Shown in pieces: positions 22,775-34,052 of a DNA stretch of 64,000 bases (the first letter of the stretch is position 1; each line of letters opens with the position of its first letter). This DNA is from Colocasia esculenta (taxonomy: Eukaryota; Streptophyta; Magnoliopsida; Alismatales; Araceae): NCBI GenBank assembly GCA_014218235.1, contig JACBKR010001245.1:558001-622000 (forward strand), given 5' to 3'. The notes beneath the pieces were generated by a model that saw only the letters and a list, made by a program, of their open reading frames with translations, did no database searches and was not told the origin of the DNA. Made by a program: the position numbers and the translations under genes.

Positions 22775-25299
22775 GCATCCCTCTTCTTCCCCTTTGTTCT
22801 TTTCTTTGCATGGTCTTGTCCCATCAAGGTAGGGAGAGGAGAAGAGATGTCACGTTGAAGCTCCCTTCCCCCTTTTCTTGTACTTCTTTCACCCATCTCA
22901 TGAAAGCATACCATCTTGTGCACCCCTTTTGAGTATTTTATGTGGATGTGTTGTCCCTTTTGCATTTATTGCATGCCCTCTCTCCATCCCATCTTGGGTT
23001 TTAAAAGCTTTCCTTTGCAAAGGGGGTTACGGGGGGGATGTTTCTTGGTAGAGGAGTGTCTCTTTCCCTTTCAACACCCCAAATGAGACCTTTCCATGTC
23101 TCTTATACCTCAATAAATGAGGTCATGGGGGTATGGGACTCCCCCTCTCCCATTAATGTATGCATAGCATACTAAATCTCTCCCCTCAATGGGCATATTC
23201 CCCATCGTTTTGGGCCTGCAAAACGGTGTTTTACCACTGTTCTAACAGCCCTTCAAGAGCCCCCATAGTGGTTAATGCATGCCCTTTGGTAATAGTCAAG
23301 AGAATGAGCAAGTAATGCTCATGTTTTTCTTGTCTAAACACCACCTCCAAAAGACCCTTTCAAAGAGATCATCAAACTGGTTCATCCCCTCTCAATGGAC
23401 CTTCCATTGCGGTTTTCAGCCCCTTTGATGTGCATTCAAGCCAACACCAAATAGCCTTCCAAGAGCCCCATTTTGCTAATCAAGGAGGTTGGGCAAATGA
23501 TGCCTAAATCTCTTTGTTTAGCCCATCTAGCAATGGGTTACAATACCATCTCAATATCCAAAATCACCCCGGCCATGAGCAAGGGCGTTCTTGGAGAGAG
23601 GCGTTGTCACCCCTTTGCACAGGTGACTGGCTGCGCCGATTCAGCCTGGTTCTGGTTCTGGCAGTTGTAAGACCAGAGCAGAGCTGCGCCGATTCGACGT
23701 CCTGGCCATCACGTTGGCCAAAATCACGTGAGCAAAATCATTGCTCTACGTGACACCGGCTGATAAGCAGTCAAAAGTCATAATATGGAACCCATCCACA
23801 TCCCCGAATCGGACAACATAATGTTCGTGTTCGGACGGGTGGGTTCACATGTGATTCATCGTCCCGTGGGTGCTTGGCCATAACATTGCCCGAATCTCCG
23901 TAGGCATGCCTGGGGGATCGAGGTCTTAGGCCGTCGGAGTTACGCCGTTTTACGACGTACACTCTCCCTTTTGGTGCCATCTCCGCTTGTGGTGGATGAG
24001 CACTGCGCTTTCCCCTCTATCACCACGATAAGGGGAGATGCTGCCGAATTTCCCCCGCGAGGGTCGAGTTGGCGCATAACTCCTAAAAGAGGTCATTAGC
24101 TTCTAATTGAGTTGGCGCCGTTGCAAACGAAAGCCAATTCGATGATGTCTATGATTTCAGCCGGGTTGCGCCGATTCGCCTTATCTCGTCAGCTGCGCCG
24201 ATTCGAGGACGTTTGCGAAGTGCGTTGAGCCGCCGAGCTCCGCCGAACGGATAGAACTCCGCTTCAAATGCTCAAGGGACCCAAACGACAAATTAAAAAT
24301 CGTTTAACGAAAAAAAGAATCGTAAAAGCAAATGACTTTTTTCAAACAAAAATGGAAGAAGAAAGTAAAAGCCATCCATGTTGTTAAGTGGCTAAGTTCA
24401 ACCTTTTCAAATGACAAAATCACCTCGGATTTTACAAAAGATCAAAGGGTCAAATCAAACCTTCTTTTGAAAGAGCAAAAGACCGTCTCATATTTTGCAA
24501 AAGAACAAAGGACCAATTTGAACTATTTTCAAAAGGGCAAAAGATCAAATTAGACTTTTTCTCAAGACATAAAAGATTGCATCACCATGTACAAAAGAGT
24601 CAAACCAAACTTTTCCTAACAAATAAATGATCATCACATGTTTTGCAATCAAAGAAAAGATCAAATTGAAATGACTTTCAACAAAAGACCAAATTGTGTC
24701 TATTTTCAACAAAAAGTAAAAGAGACCACTCTTTTCAAAATTGTCTCTCTCAAATAGACTTAAAAGACCAAATTGAACCTTTTCATGGTAAAGGGGACCA
24801 ATAAATAAATAGCAAAGAGATCGGGTAGCAGTTCGAGTGAAAGGTCTAATGGGTTCGATTAGGCGTTCGTCTTGCTCCCTAATATTTCAGTTAATTGTGT
24901 TTCGCACCTTTATCGGATGTCCCGTTTTAAGGTCACGAGGCTTTCTAATCTGGCGATTAATCAAGGGTTTTCTCTTTCTAAAAGAGATGTAATTAACGTC
25001 GTTGCGCTCAGGCAACGGCGGGATTTTGGTCCAGGACCCGACCACTCACTTTCGTTTGACGAAGTCAAACGGTGCGCACAATAGACTTAAAGCCCTCCGA
25101 CTCTCGGAGGCAAACCATTTGGTTGTCACTCCGGTGACTGGCACGCCCGCGCTGCGCGAATTGTGGATTCATCTCACGTCTCCATTGCTCGTGTAGCATT
25201 TGACGGGATCTGGATTCGCAATACGCATGCATCCATGAGAATATGAGACAACATGATAGATAGATCTTAAAAGATTTTAAAATAAATTCCATTTCCACA
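22262..25299 (+). mobile_element. 5' LTR of element C (3038 bp)
   Basis: Begins TGTGGACAGC and ends CATTTCCACA, with TGTGGA/TCCACA inverted borders. It matches 35371-38402 almost base for base; the differences I see are scattered 1-3 bp indels and few substitutions. Inside are a (GA)n tract near 22737-22771 and four copies of GCGCCGATTC(G), at 23633, 23686, 24168 and 24195. A degenerate A-rich repeat, 'caaaagatcaaattgaac', lies at 24330-24790. The near-identity of the two LTRs means a recent insertion. Confidence 0.93.
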
Positions 25300-25302
25300 G
25301 CG

Positions 25303-25321
25303 TGGCACGCCGGTGGGACCA
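25303..25321 (+). promoter_or_regulatory. Candidate primer-binding site of element C
   Basis: TGGCACGCCGGTGGGACCA begins 3 bp after the LTR end and starts with TGG, as required for pairing with the CCA end of a tRNA. I did not match it to a specific tRNA. Confidence 0.5.
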
Positions 25322-25424
25322 AGCTTCCCTTCATCTTTTCGCCAGAATAGAAAGCCATGTGGCCTTATATAATTGATACTGACTATCATTTTGAACTGAC
25401 TGACAGGTACTAATCCACGCACTG

Positions 25425-26929
25425 ATGGCGGGAGTACGTTTTGGACCTCTCGTAGTTCAAGACCATGCGAGGCACGGCTACCTCGCTGTGCCCACCCGCT
25501 TTGGGAGCTTCCCTCCTGTTGTGGAGTTCCCCAACTTTCTGGGGGTCACGTTCGTCGACATCCTGCACCCAAAAACTAGAATAGAAGCTGAAGCTAAAGC
25601 TGGATATGAAGCTGAAGTCAAAAAGATTACTGAAAAGTTGAGCTGCCACGTCCACCACTTGGAGCATGGCGACCACCACAAGAACAAAGGGAAAAGAACC
25701 AACAGATATCCTCAACAGATAAGGGAAGCTGAGAACATTGTCACTCGTCGCGCACGAGTTTCTGACTCAGGAAAGAGTGTGCGGATTGGTGACCTAAGAA
25801 TCCATCTGCAAGCCAAGAGAACCGAAGCTATACCAGAGCGGGTTACAACAACAGTACCCGTAAAGAATTCATTTCAAGCTATAGCGGGAAAAAGGGAAAT
25901 GTCCAACACTTTCAAGGGCAAGCTGCCCCGAAATCGATCAAATTCAAACAGGTCTGGCGACCTAAGAGAGTGCAAAAGCCCAGGTTGGAGGAGCCTGCAC
26001 CAGAAAAGAGTGTACCAAAAGAAGCAGCCGACGAAAGGATCCCTGACTACCATAGGCCATCCAGAGGCTTCAGGGCCAGAGTTCGGCAAGGGGGGGCATG
26101 TGCCTATGCCCACTTCCACAACAAGAAGGCAGAGCTGCGGAAGTCTGCCTATCTGCCACCTATTTGGGAAAGGTCTCCCGTGCCGGTGCTCTCAGCCACA
26201 TATGACCGGCAGGGGGCAACACAGGTCATGTATGACCGCGTTCCTCATCTCGCAAATGCCCCGCTGCAGCAAGCGAGAATGCAAAGAGATAAAGGAGCTC
26301 CTCAGGTAGAAGCTGAGAGCAGTACTGATGAGATTGATGTTCCTTGCGAACACGATCATGAGCAGCCCGGGAAAGTCAAACCCTGGGTGTCAGTCTTTAA
26401 AAGGTTGACCTTTTCTTCCCGAAGGGTCGAAAGAGACCAAAACGGAAACATTAAAATCTTTGCATGTCACATGGCTGGCATAGGAAGCCGTTATGGAGCC
26501 TTGCCGACCGATGATGAAGAGCTGGCGAAATTGGCTGAGAGGCCCGGTGCCGTTACAAGAAGAAGAGCAGCTGCGGCAGCTCTAATAGCAGCATACGGAG
26601 GAGTTGACACCTCCCCAACCCAAATGACGACAATTACTACCGATGTAATTACCACCCAAGGCAGTGGGGGCAACAGTGAAATTCCCCCGCCACCAGAAAT
26701 GACTCCTGGGGGCACAATGCGGGAGATTCCTCTTGCTGTACCCCTAGATCCAGCTATCCTGGAGCTGCTGCAACAATACCAGGCCGAAATTGAAGAACTC
26801 AAAAGGCAGATTAAAGGCAAAGAGACTGAGGGACATGTACCCGAGAAGCTGAGGGCTCAGGGGAGACTCCTAAAGGGACCTCAGAGTCAGTCGAGGCCTC
26901 AGCTCAGCGCACTGTCGTGCGACCAGTAA
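25425..26929 (+). pseudogene. Element C N-terminal gag-region ORF (frameshifted), module A1
   Basis: A frame from 25425 to 26309 is overlapped by a second phase, 25970-26929, which reads as its natural continuation; a frameshift lies in the overlap. The N-terminal 120 residues are unrecognised. The later part holds a Cys/His-containing segment (FACHMAGIG), an Ala-rich stretch, and a coiled-coil-like end with ILELLQQYQAEIEELKRQI. The last two are paralogous to 28255-28590 (CCMIGVVG...LIQRYQQEIEMLKKQI). This is the first of two tandem copies of the module. It has no enzyme motif and is probably structural, like the rest of gag. Confidence 0.55.
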
Positions 26930-27660
26930 ATGAACAACCACAACAGACGTCTTTGGCTATGGCTCGGCAGCCGCGTCCGCAGACTCAATACCAACTCCTG
27001 CAGCCACGGTTCTTCCAACAGCAGCAGCAGCCATATCAGTCGCTGCAAGGCTATCTCGTGCAGCAGCAGTCATTGTCTGCTCATGCTCCTGAGCAGCAAC
27101 TTGAAAACCAAGAGCCGCCCCCGGTGCCGCCGGTGGCTATCATCAACACTCTAAACAATAAGCCGGCCCATCTCCATCCAGATCTTGCAGATCCAACACT
27201 AATATGTGGCTTGATGGAGCTGGCAGAAAAGGGTAACAACTCTGCTACTTTACCTAATGCTCACCAGACTCCATACTCTCCCCGTCATTGCATCGATGCA
27301 ATGGGAAGCTTAACTCTTGATGTGCCATGCTGGCCAAAGTCTCCTGGGTCCTCATCGATGAGGTATACATGTTCAGATCCCCCCACCATATCCAAGATAG
27401 ACCAACCAGATAGGCGGTCGATGTCTAAAGTAGACCCCTATGTGGTTGAGGAGGAAGTCCCAATAGAAAAGTTCTTTGCCATTGCCCAAGAGCATGATGA
27501 ATCAGCTCATAATTATATTCAAAGGTGGAGGAACCTTACTAGAAGGTACAAACAACCACCACGTGAAGAAGATGCTGTCCGCATGTGCAAGCACAATCTG
27601 CGGGAGGAAATCTTTGAAAGAACGGTCGGAATTGATATCAAAACTTCAGCCGACTGAGCA
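26917..27660 (+). pseudogene. Element C gag module B1, N-terminal half missing
   Basis: Gln-rich sequence (26960-27110) leads into a gag C-terminal half at about 27440-27657. There ESAHNYIQRWRNLTRRY corresponds to ESALDYIKRWRDLSMRC of the second copy. The gag N-terminal half present at 28980-29200 is absent here. The frame ends in a TGA caused by a 1 bp shift; the next phase continues with the matching sequence at 27660-27720. Confidence 0.6.
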
Positions 27661-27901
27661 ATGTTGCATCTGATATCGAGGCATTCCTCGCCAAGTATTC
27701 TTCTGCCAATGAGGCAAACCAGGAGAAAAGACAGCCCAAGGGTTTAACAACTGCTAAAGGGGTGGCCAGCTCCCCACCTGCCAAGTTGTCAAAGCCAAGA
27801 AAGCAAATTCTGCTACAAGAGAAACTGCAAAAGCCTATTCCTTCCCAAGGAACAAAACAAGGGTCCTCTTTGAGCTAGCCCGCGAACACAACAAGCTTGT
27901 C

Positions 27902-28831
27902 TTGCCAAGTCCTAAAAGGCCAGAGGACTCCAAGAGGAAGGGTGATCCGCACTTTTGCCCTTACCATCAAGTGGTGGGCCATGCCATAGAAGATTGCTAT
28001 GTATTCAAAGACGTGGCCCAATCATTGATCAACAAAGGAGAGTTGCAACTAGGTGGGTACAAGGTGGATCCGCCATGCCCGCATGAAGTCCCAGCCCGAC
28101 AAGAAGCTCGGCAAAAAGGGGTAAATGTAATTTCTCTATATCAGCAGCTACCTCAAAAGATGTCAGAGGGCGGGTCTGAAAGGACACAGCCACCCAGGGA
28201 CAAGGTAGAATGCAAAGAAGCCAAAAGAACAGACAAAGCTTTGCAGACATACACATGTTGTATGATTGGTGTGGTCGGTCAACATGGGGATACGCCCCCT
28301 GAACAAGATGAATTGACAAGGCTCAATGAAGGGCCGAATCCACCTGTCAGGAGGGAAGAAGCTAAGGGCAAAGCCCCAATAGTCTCAGTGGCCCAAGAAG
28401 GGGCTACCGATATAATAGCAGCTGATAATATCAGTAATATTCCACCTACCCCTCTGGGAGGAGCTCCAATTGAAGTGATATCTGATGTCCCTGGCAGTTA
28501 TGCATATGATCCTACTGTGGCAGCGCTGATACAAAGATACCAACAGGAAATTGAAATGCTAAAGAAGCAAATTGAAGAAAGAGATGTCCAGACTCTTACA
28601 CCAAGAGAAGCAGGGGGCATAGTGGGGGCACCACAGGTTGACATCAACTTGCCCCACACCCTATTACTACCAACAATGCCCCAGTCAGCATCAGGCCTTA
28701 CTGGGGGCACCTCAAGCCTAATAGCTCCAGAGCAGCCTATAGCCTGCCAAGTAGCACCTCAAGGGTTTGCCACCATGGCTCAAATGCAGTCGGCTCCTCC
28801 TCATCCAGACATGGTCCGACACCGATTATGA
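27902..28831 (+). pseudogene. Element C modules C1 (Cys/His) and A2
   Basis: Begins with a Cys/His cluster, FCPYHQVVGHAIEDCYVFKD, followed by ELQLGGYKVDPPCPHE. This is repeated at 29735-29880 as FCLYHQLPGHVTEDCYVLKD...ELQVGEYKVDPPRPH. C-x2-H-x5-H-x3-DC spacing suggests a zinc-binding gag tail. Next comes the A module copy with QRYQQEIEMLKKQI (about 28530-28575). The modules fall in order A1-B1-C1-A2-B2-C2 across 26400-29890, a tandem duplication of the gag gene. Confidence 0.6.
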
Positions 28832-29526
28832 ATAGACAAGTGTTGGAACAGATCATAGAAGCAAAGCTATCTGGAAGGGACAAGTCTGATCAAGCCCCTT
28901 TTCAAATGTACCAGGTACCATACCCTGTGTGCCATGCTGCAAAGAGATTACCTGCTGGCATCAGCAAGCCACCCAAGTTTGAAAAGTTCAATGGGCATGG
29001 ATCGCCAAGAGAACACGTTGCATATTATGTCAATGTAATGGGAGATCTGGCCACTGATGAGTCGTATCTGCTCAAGTTCTTCGGATCTTCCCTGACTGGA
29101 ATTGCCTTTGAATGGTACTCAATGCTACCGGCTGGGTCCATCACAGATTGGCCAGATATGCAAAGGAAGTTCCTAGAAAGATTCCATGTGGCTGAAAGAG
29201 AAATCACACTGGTCGAGTTATATGCGACCAAACAACGAGAAGATGAGTCAGCTCTAGACTACATCAAAAGGTGGAGAGATCTCAGCATGAGATGCAGACG
29301 ACCACTACATCCAGAGGATGCCGTTCAAATTTGCAAGCAAAACATGAGCAGGCATGTCCTAGAAAAGATGATCGGCATTGAGATCAAGTCATTCGACCGG
29401 CTAAATAAAGTTGTGGCCGAGATCGAACAATTCCTTTCCAAATATCCTTGCCAATGCATCAAGTCAGGAAAACAGATTGCTTGGGAAAAGGCCAACACCT
29501 ACAGATGTTCACACTGTGAACCTTAA
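28828..29526 (+). pseudogene. Element C gag core, module B2 (retrotransposon gag domain)
   Basis: The most complete gag core in the element. PPKFEKFNGHGSPREHV (about 28970-29020) is followed by the family pattern ...KFFGSSLTGIAFEWY..., MQRKFLERFH and DYIKRWRDL, ending near 29460. It overlaps the previous frame by 4 bp (ATGA-type junction at 28828-28831), so a frameshift or a stop-restart separates it from A2. Role inferred from family: capsid assembly and RNA packaging. A downstream frame (29411-29890) continues with the C2 Cys/His module. Confidence 0.7.
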
Positions 29527-29890
29527 AGCCGTTACACGACAAAAGAGTGAAGATGGCTCTCCTATTGTCAAACAGACGAAGCGAAATAAAAGGGGTTCAT
29601 TGCAAGAGAAGATGCAAAAGTCATACTCCTTTCCAAAAGATAAGACACAGACCCTCTTTGAATGGGCACGTCAACATAACAAAATCGTTCCACCTAAGCC
29701 TAGAAGGACAGAGGACATCAAGAAGAAAGACGATCCCCGGTTCTGCTTATATCATCAGCTGCCAGGGCATGTTACAGAGGATTGCTATGTCCTCAAAGAC
29801 AAAATTGAAGCATTGATAAGAAAAGAAGAATTGCAAGTGGGCGAGTACAAGGTCGACCCACCACGCCCTCATGGGGCTCCATTGCAATAG
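29411..29890 (+). pseudogene. Element C module C2, Cys/His gag tail
   Basis: Overlaps the end of the gag core in another phase. It carries the second FCLYHQLPGHVTEDCYVLKD cluster near 29740-29800. The frame ends at a TAG just after the conserved YKVDPPRPHGAP. Beyond it no further coding sequence is seen, and the element passes directly into noncoding DNA. Confidence 0.6.
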
Positions 29891-30530
29891 AAAAGGAAAA
29901 GCATACGACAGCATGCGCCAGCCAGCACAGGGGGCAAACGCAACCTGTAATATCCAAGTCAGAATAGCATAAATAGCCCAAGCTGCTCGATGCACAGATG
30001 AAGCTCATGCCCCCGGGGGAACTTCAAGATCTTCAGCCAGCAAATAGATAAGAGCCAGCTCGTCAAGATTGAGTGATTCTGGGGGCAGACGCAGATCAAA
30101 CGTGTAATGTCCATTCATGTAAATACTCATTCAAAAAAAATGATGACCAAAAAAGAGCAAAAAAAAAGAGAAAACAATAGCCTGTTGAGGTAGTCACACC
30201 GACTACCCAGCATGAGACTCGATCATCGAGGCGGTCTCGATTGGCTCTTTTAGGGCCACCTGAGGTATTATTGTCAATGACGAGCAGCAAAAATAAATAG
30301 GCCAACCATACCGCTAGTCGGAATATGGTTCTGAGACAAATAATACCTCAGCAAAATTGCGTGTTTTCTGTAGGGCGATGATATGAGCCCGCATGATCAT
30401 ATCGCATGGGCTTTCACCGCTTATGTCCATATTCATACATGAGTTCCCTTACCGGATTTTGAGTGCATATTTTTTTCCGGATCCCTAATAAAATGGACGA
30501 AGGATTTATCCTTATTCAACTTAAAAAAAA
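29891..30530 (+). other. Element C, gag/noncoding transition
   Basis: No coding sequence is recognised. The region separates the gag modules from the repeat arrays. A short A-rich stretch occurs at 30128-30175. Confidence 0.4.
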
Positions 30531-30539
30531 AACTGGCAA

Positions 30540-31480
30540 ATTGTCAACCATGTCCCATATTTTAAAATTGGCAAGCTGCCATTCATGATTTCAAAAGAAC
30601 TCATATTTCAAAAGTGGCGTATCGCCAATCATGTTTTTAACATATTCATATTTTGAAATTGGCAAGCTTGCCATTCATTATTAAAAAGAACTCATATTTT
30701 AAAAAGTGGCGTATCGACAATCATGTTTTTAAAACATTCATATTTAAATTGGCAAGCTTGTCATTCATGATTTCAAAAAAAAAATCATATTTCAAAAGTG
30801 ACGACTCGCCAATCATATTTTCAAGAGTCATATTTTAAAATTGGCAAGCCTGCCATTCATGATTTCAAAAGAACTCATATTTCAAGAGTGGCGATTCGCC
30901 AACCATATTTTCAAAAGTCATGTTTTCAAATTGGCAAGCTTGTCATTCATGATTTCAAAAGAACTCATATTTTAAAAAGTGGCGTCTCGCCAACCATGTT
31001 TTCAAAAGTCTCATCTTAAAATCGACAAGCTCGCCACTCATAATTTCAAAAGAATTCATATTTCAAAAGTGGCAATTTGCCAATCATATTTCAAAAGACA
31101 TATTTCAAAACTGGCAATTTGCCAATCATGTTTCAAAAGACATATTTCAAAAGTGGCAATTGCCAATCATATTTCAAAAGACACATTTCAAAACTGGCAA
31201 TTTGCCAATCATATTTCAAAAGACATATTTCAAAACTGACAATTTGTCAATCATGTTTCAAAAGACATATTTCAAAACTGGCAATTTGACAATCATGTTT
31301 CAAAAGACATATTTCAAAAGTGGCAATTTGCCAATCATATTTCAAAAGACATATTTCGAAACTGGCAATTTGCCAATCATATTTCAAAAGACATATTTCA
31401 AAACTGACAATTTGTCAATCATGTTTCAAAAGACATATTTCAAAAGTGACAATTTGCCAGTCAAATTACAAAATCGACGT
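30540..31480 (+). repeat. Element C array 1: palindrome-bearing tandem repeats
   Basis: From 30540 to about 31060 a period of roughly 90-95 bp alternates two palindromes, GTGGCGTATCGCCA-type and TTGGCAAGCTTGCCA-type, each followed by 'atcat(a/g)tt' and 'caaaag'. From 31060 to 31460 the period shortens to about 41-42 bp with GGCAATTTGCC. Some units read GACAATTTGTC, changed in both arms; a few changed in one arm only. Open frames through the array are repeat artefacts. Confidence 0.85.
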
Positions 31481-31550
31481 TTTCAAAATAATGATGCGTC
31501 AATCATATTTGAAAATTCATGTTTCAAAACTCAAAATCATGTTTTCAAAT

Positions 31551-31760
31551 GGGACCTTAGCGCCCACATATTTAATAAAAAGATCGGACTTTCACGTCCT
31601 CACATATCAAAAGCGGGCTTTTTCGCCCTCATGTTTTCAAATTTGGACCTTAGCGCCCACATGTTTAATAAAAGATCAAGGCCTTTAGGCCCTCATAAAT
31701 TTCAAAATCGGGCTTCCACGCCCTCATGATTTCAAAATCGGGTCTCTGTGCCCAATGTTT
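31551..31760 (+). repeat. Element C array 1b: short variable-stem hairpins
   Basis: Units share 'catgttttcaaaat' flanks but have different 4 bp stems: GGAC/GTCC (31586-31599), GGGC/GCCC (31615-31628), GGCC/GGCC (31680-31691), GGGC/GCCC (31710-31723) and GGGT/GCCC with one G-T pair (31740-31753). Confidence 0.65.
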
Positions 31761-31805
31761 TCAAAACTGACTAAAAAGATATTAAAGCAAAAGAACTTTA
31801 AAATT

Positions 31806-32960
31806 AAACAAATCTCAAAGGAGCAGCAACTGCGGAATAAGTTCCGTAGTCCATTCTCAGTTGTGGAATATTTCCCACATCTGGGGTCTCCGGGGATTCA
31901 AAATTAAATTAATCTCAAAGGAGCAGCAACTACGGGATAAATGTCGTAGTCCATCCTCAATTTGTGGAACGTTTTCCACATCTGGGGTCTCCAGGGATAA
32001 AAGACAAATTTATCTCAAAGGAGCAGCAACTGCGAGACAAATATCGCAGTCCATTCTCAGTTGTGGAATATTTCCCATATCTGGGGTCTCCAAAGATATA
32101 AATTAAAATTGACCTCCTATAAATAGACACTGCGGGACAAGTACCGTAATCCAGCTTCTTTTGTGGGATATTACCACATTTGAGGTCTCTAAAAGACATA
32201 CATTAAAAAAAGAAAAGAAAAAAAGAGACAAAATAAATAGAAAATAATAAAATGATCAATAAAAAATGAAATGATTAAAAAGAGAGGATGGAATGAAATT
32301 TCGTTCAAAAAAAAAAAAGAAAAAAAAAAAAAGAAAAAAAAAAAGAAAAGGAAAAAAAAGAGAGAAAATAGAAAATTAATCACAAAAATGAACAGTACAA
32401 AAGAAATACACAAAAGGAAAATAGAACATTTGATTTAAGAAGTCGAGTCTCTCTGCTCACGTGTTGGGCTCCCATACTCGAATTCTTAATCAATCTACCA
32501 GGAGCTGCAACTGCGGGATAAATACTGCAGTCCAGTCTCAGATCGTGAAATGTTGCCACATCTGGGGTCTCTAAAGATATAAAAAGAACCCGTCTCCAAG
32601 GAGCTGCAACTACGGGATAAATACCGTAGTCTAGCCTCAGTTCGTGGTATTATTTCCGCGTCTGAGGTCTCCAAGGATATAAGAATCCATCTCCAAGGAG
32701 CTGCAACTACGGGATAAATACCGTGGCCCAGCCTCAGCTCGTGGGATTATTTCCGCAATCTGAGGTCTCCAAGGATATAAGAATCCATCCCCAAGGAGCT
32801 GCAACTATGGGATAAATACCATAGTCCAGCCTCAGTTCGCGAGATTAGTTTCGCATCTGAGGTCTCCAAGGGTATAAACATCTATCTCCGAGGAGCTGCA
32901 ACTACAAGAAAAGTATTGTAGTTCAATCTCAGCCCGTGGGACAATTGCCACGTGAGACCT
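31806..32960 (+). repeat. Element C array 2: covarying two-hairpin repeats (about nine units)
   Basis: Each unit of roughly 80-120 bp starts 'aggagc(a/t)gcaact'. It forms a first stem such as ACTACGG/CCGTAGT (near 32610), ACTATGG/CCATAGT (near 32806), ACTGCGA/TCGCAGT (32029-32050) or AACTACAA/TTGTAGTT (near 32900). A second hairpin lies between 'cctcag' and 'ctgagg', with inner arms such as GTGG..CCGC or GCGA..TCGC. Units end 'ggtctcc(a)aggatata'. A spacer at 32180-32480 is A-rich. Noncoding. Confidence 0.85.
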
Positions 32961-33352
32961 CGAAGGATCTAAGAGCTAAAATCGAATAGTCATTTTCAAT
33001 GTTTTTATAACCATATCTATTTGCAGGAACTGTATATTATCACATCCCTTTTGGCGGCGGTCCAGGGGGTCTAACGTCGAGCTTTAACATTCCATGCCCA
33101 AGATCCCCCTAGTCAATATGGTGGAGCTACCTTCACAATGGTCGATGGTTCGAGATGGCGTCATTATGCCTCAACATCAAGAGGGTTCAACAACTCATGG
33201 AGCTAAATTCAACATTGCCTTGAAGACATACACCCTCTAGTCTTTCATGTCCAAGAACTCTGAGGGTACACTATTGAATGTATGCTCGCAGGGCATATCC
33301 CGCAATATTTCTGTATAAGAAAAATGACATGATAAAAAAAATGATGAACAAA
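32961..33352 (+). other. Element C spacer between arrays
   Basis: No coding sequence or repeat recognised; single-copy within the window as far as I can see. Confidence 0.35.
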
Positions 33353-33570
33353 AGGGTTAAAAATAGAGATGCCCGTCGGACCTACTCTGGTTTCACTGCA
33401 GAGTAGGGGTAAAAAGGACAAGAAAAACCCGGTCACGATGAAAACCCGAAAGGGCGTCGTGGGCAAAATTGGGAACCCTGCTACGTGAAAACCCGAAAGG
33501 GCGCGTAGGCAAAAGCAAGAAGGGGCTGGCTTCGGTGAAAACCCGAAAGGCGCTTGGGTCAGTAATGTGT
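33353..33570 (+). repeat. Element C array 3, first structured domain
   Basis: A perfect 9 bp hairpin, CCTACTCTG/CAGAGTAGG (33381-33389 with 33399-33407), is followed by three copies of 'gtgaaaacccgaaagg(g)cg'. In each copy CCC-GAAA-GGG (or a slightly shortened form) makes an apex with a GNRA-type loop. Outer stems differ: CACGA/TCGTG (33434-33438, 33457-33461), CTACG/CGTAG (33481-33485, 33504-33508), and a wobble-rich CTGGCTTCGG/CTTGGGTCAG pair ending near 33562. Confidence 0.75.
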
Positions 33571-34052
33571 TAAAAAAAATGATGAATGAAGTCAAACCGT
33601 CAAAATAGCAAGAAGGGGGAGTTCCATCCCTGCTCTTTCATGAAATCTCCTTTTTGCTATACATTCTCTGAATCCAGCTATGCACTCTCTGGTCAAAATG
33701 AAACCTCAAAACTTAGACAAGCTGTCTCTTGCCATCTATGCCTCACCTTATATATACTTGCTCTCGCCAAGTAGGACCCTAGGTTTAGATAGCCTCTGCT
33801 TTTCCCCCCAAAATCCCAAATAAGCTTAGCCTTGACTTCTGTCTTGGCTAACAATAGATGTTTACCTTTAGAACCCTTGTTGAAGCCACATAGGTTTTCT
33901 AGGTTACCATTTTGCAATCAACCCAAATAACCTCACACTATCTACCAACATCATGGTATGATTAGTGGTCGAGTCATTTCACTCATGAATCTCTCTTTAT
34001 AATATATATATATATATATGTATAAATAAAAAAAATAAAATAAAAAAAGAGG
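33571..34052 (+). other. Element C spacer with (AT)n
   Basis: No coding domain recognised. An (AT)n tract lies near 33998-34020. The spacer separates two copies of the array 3 domain. Confidence 0.35.

Noticed and set aside
22489..22965. ORFs in the element C LTR, repeated at 35334-36185
   Set aside because: They are duplicated because the LTR is duplicated; small indels between copies change the frames, so no coding constraint is evident.
30540..31480. Possible CRISPR-like array
   Set aside because: Repeats are contiguous satellite-like units with no unique spacers, in a plant retroelement.
32189..32413. Phe/Leu-rich minus-strand ORF
   Set aside because: Translation of an A-rich spacer; low complexity only.
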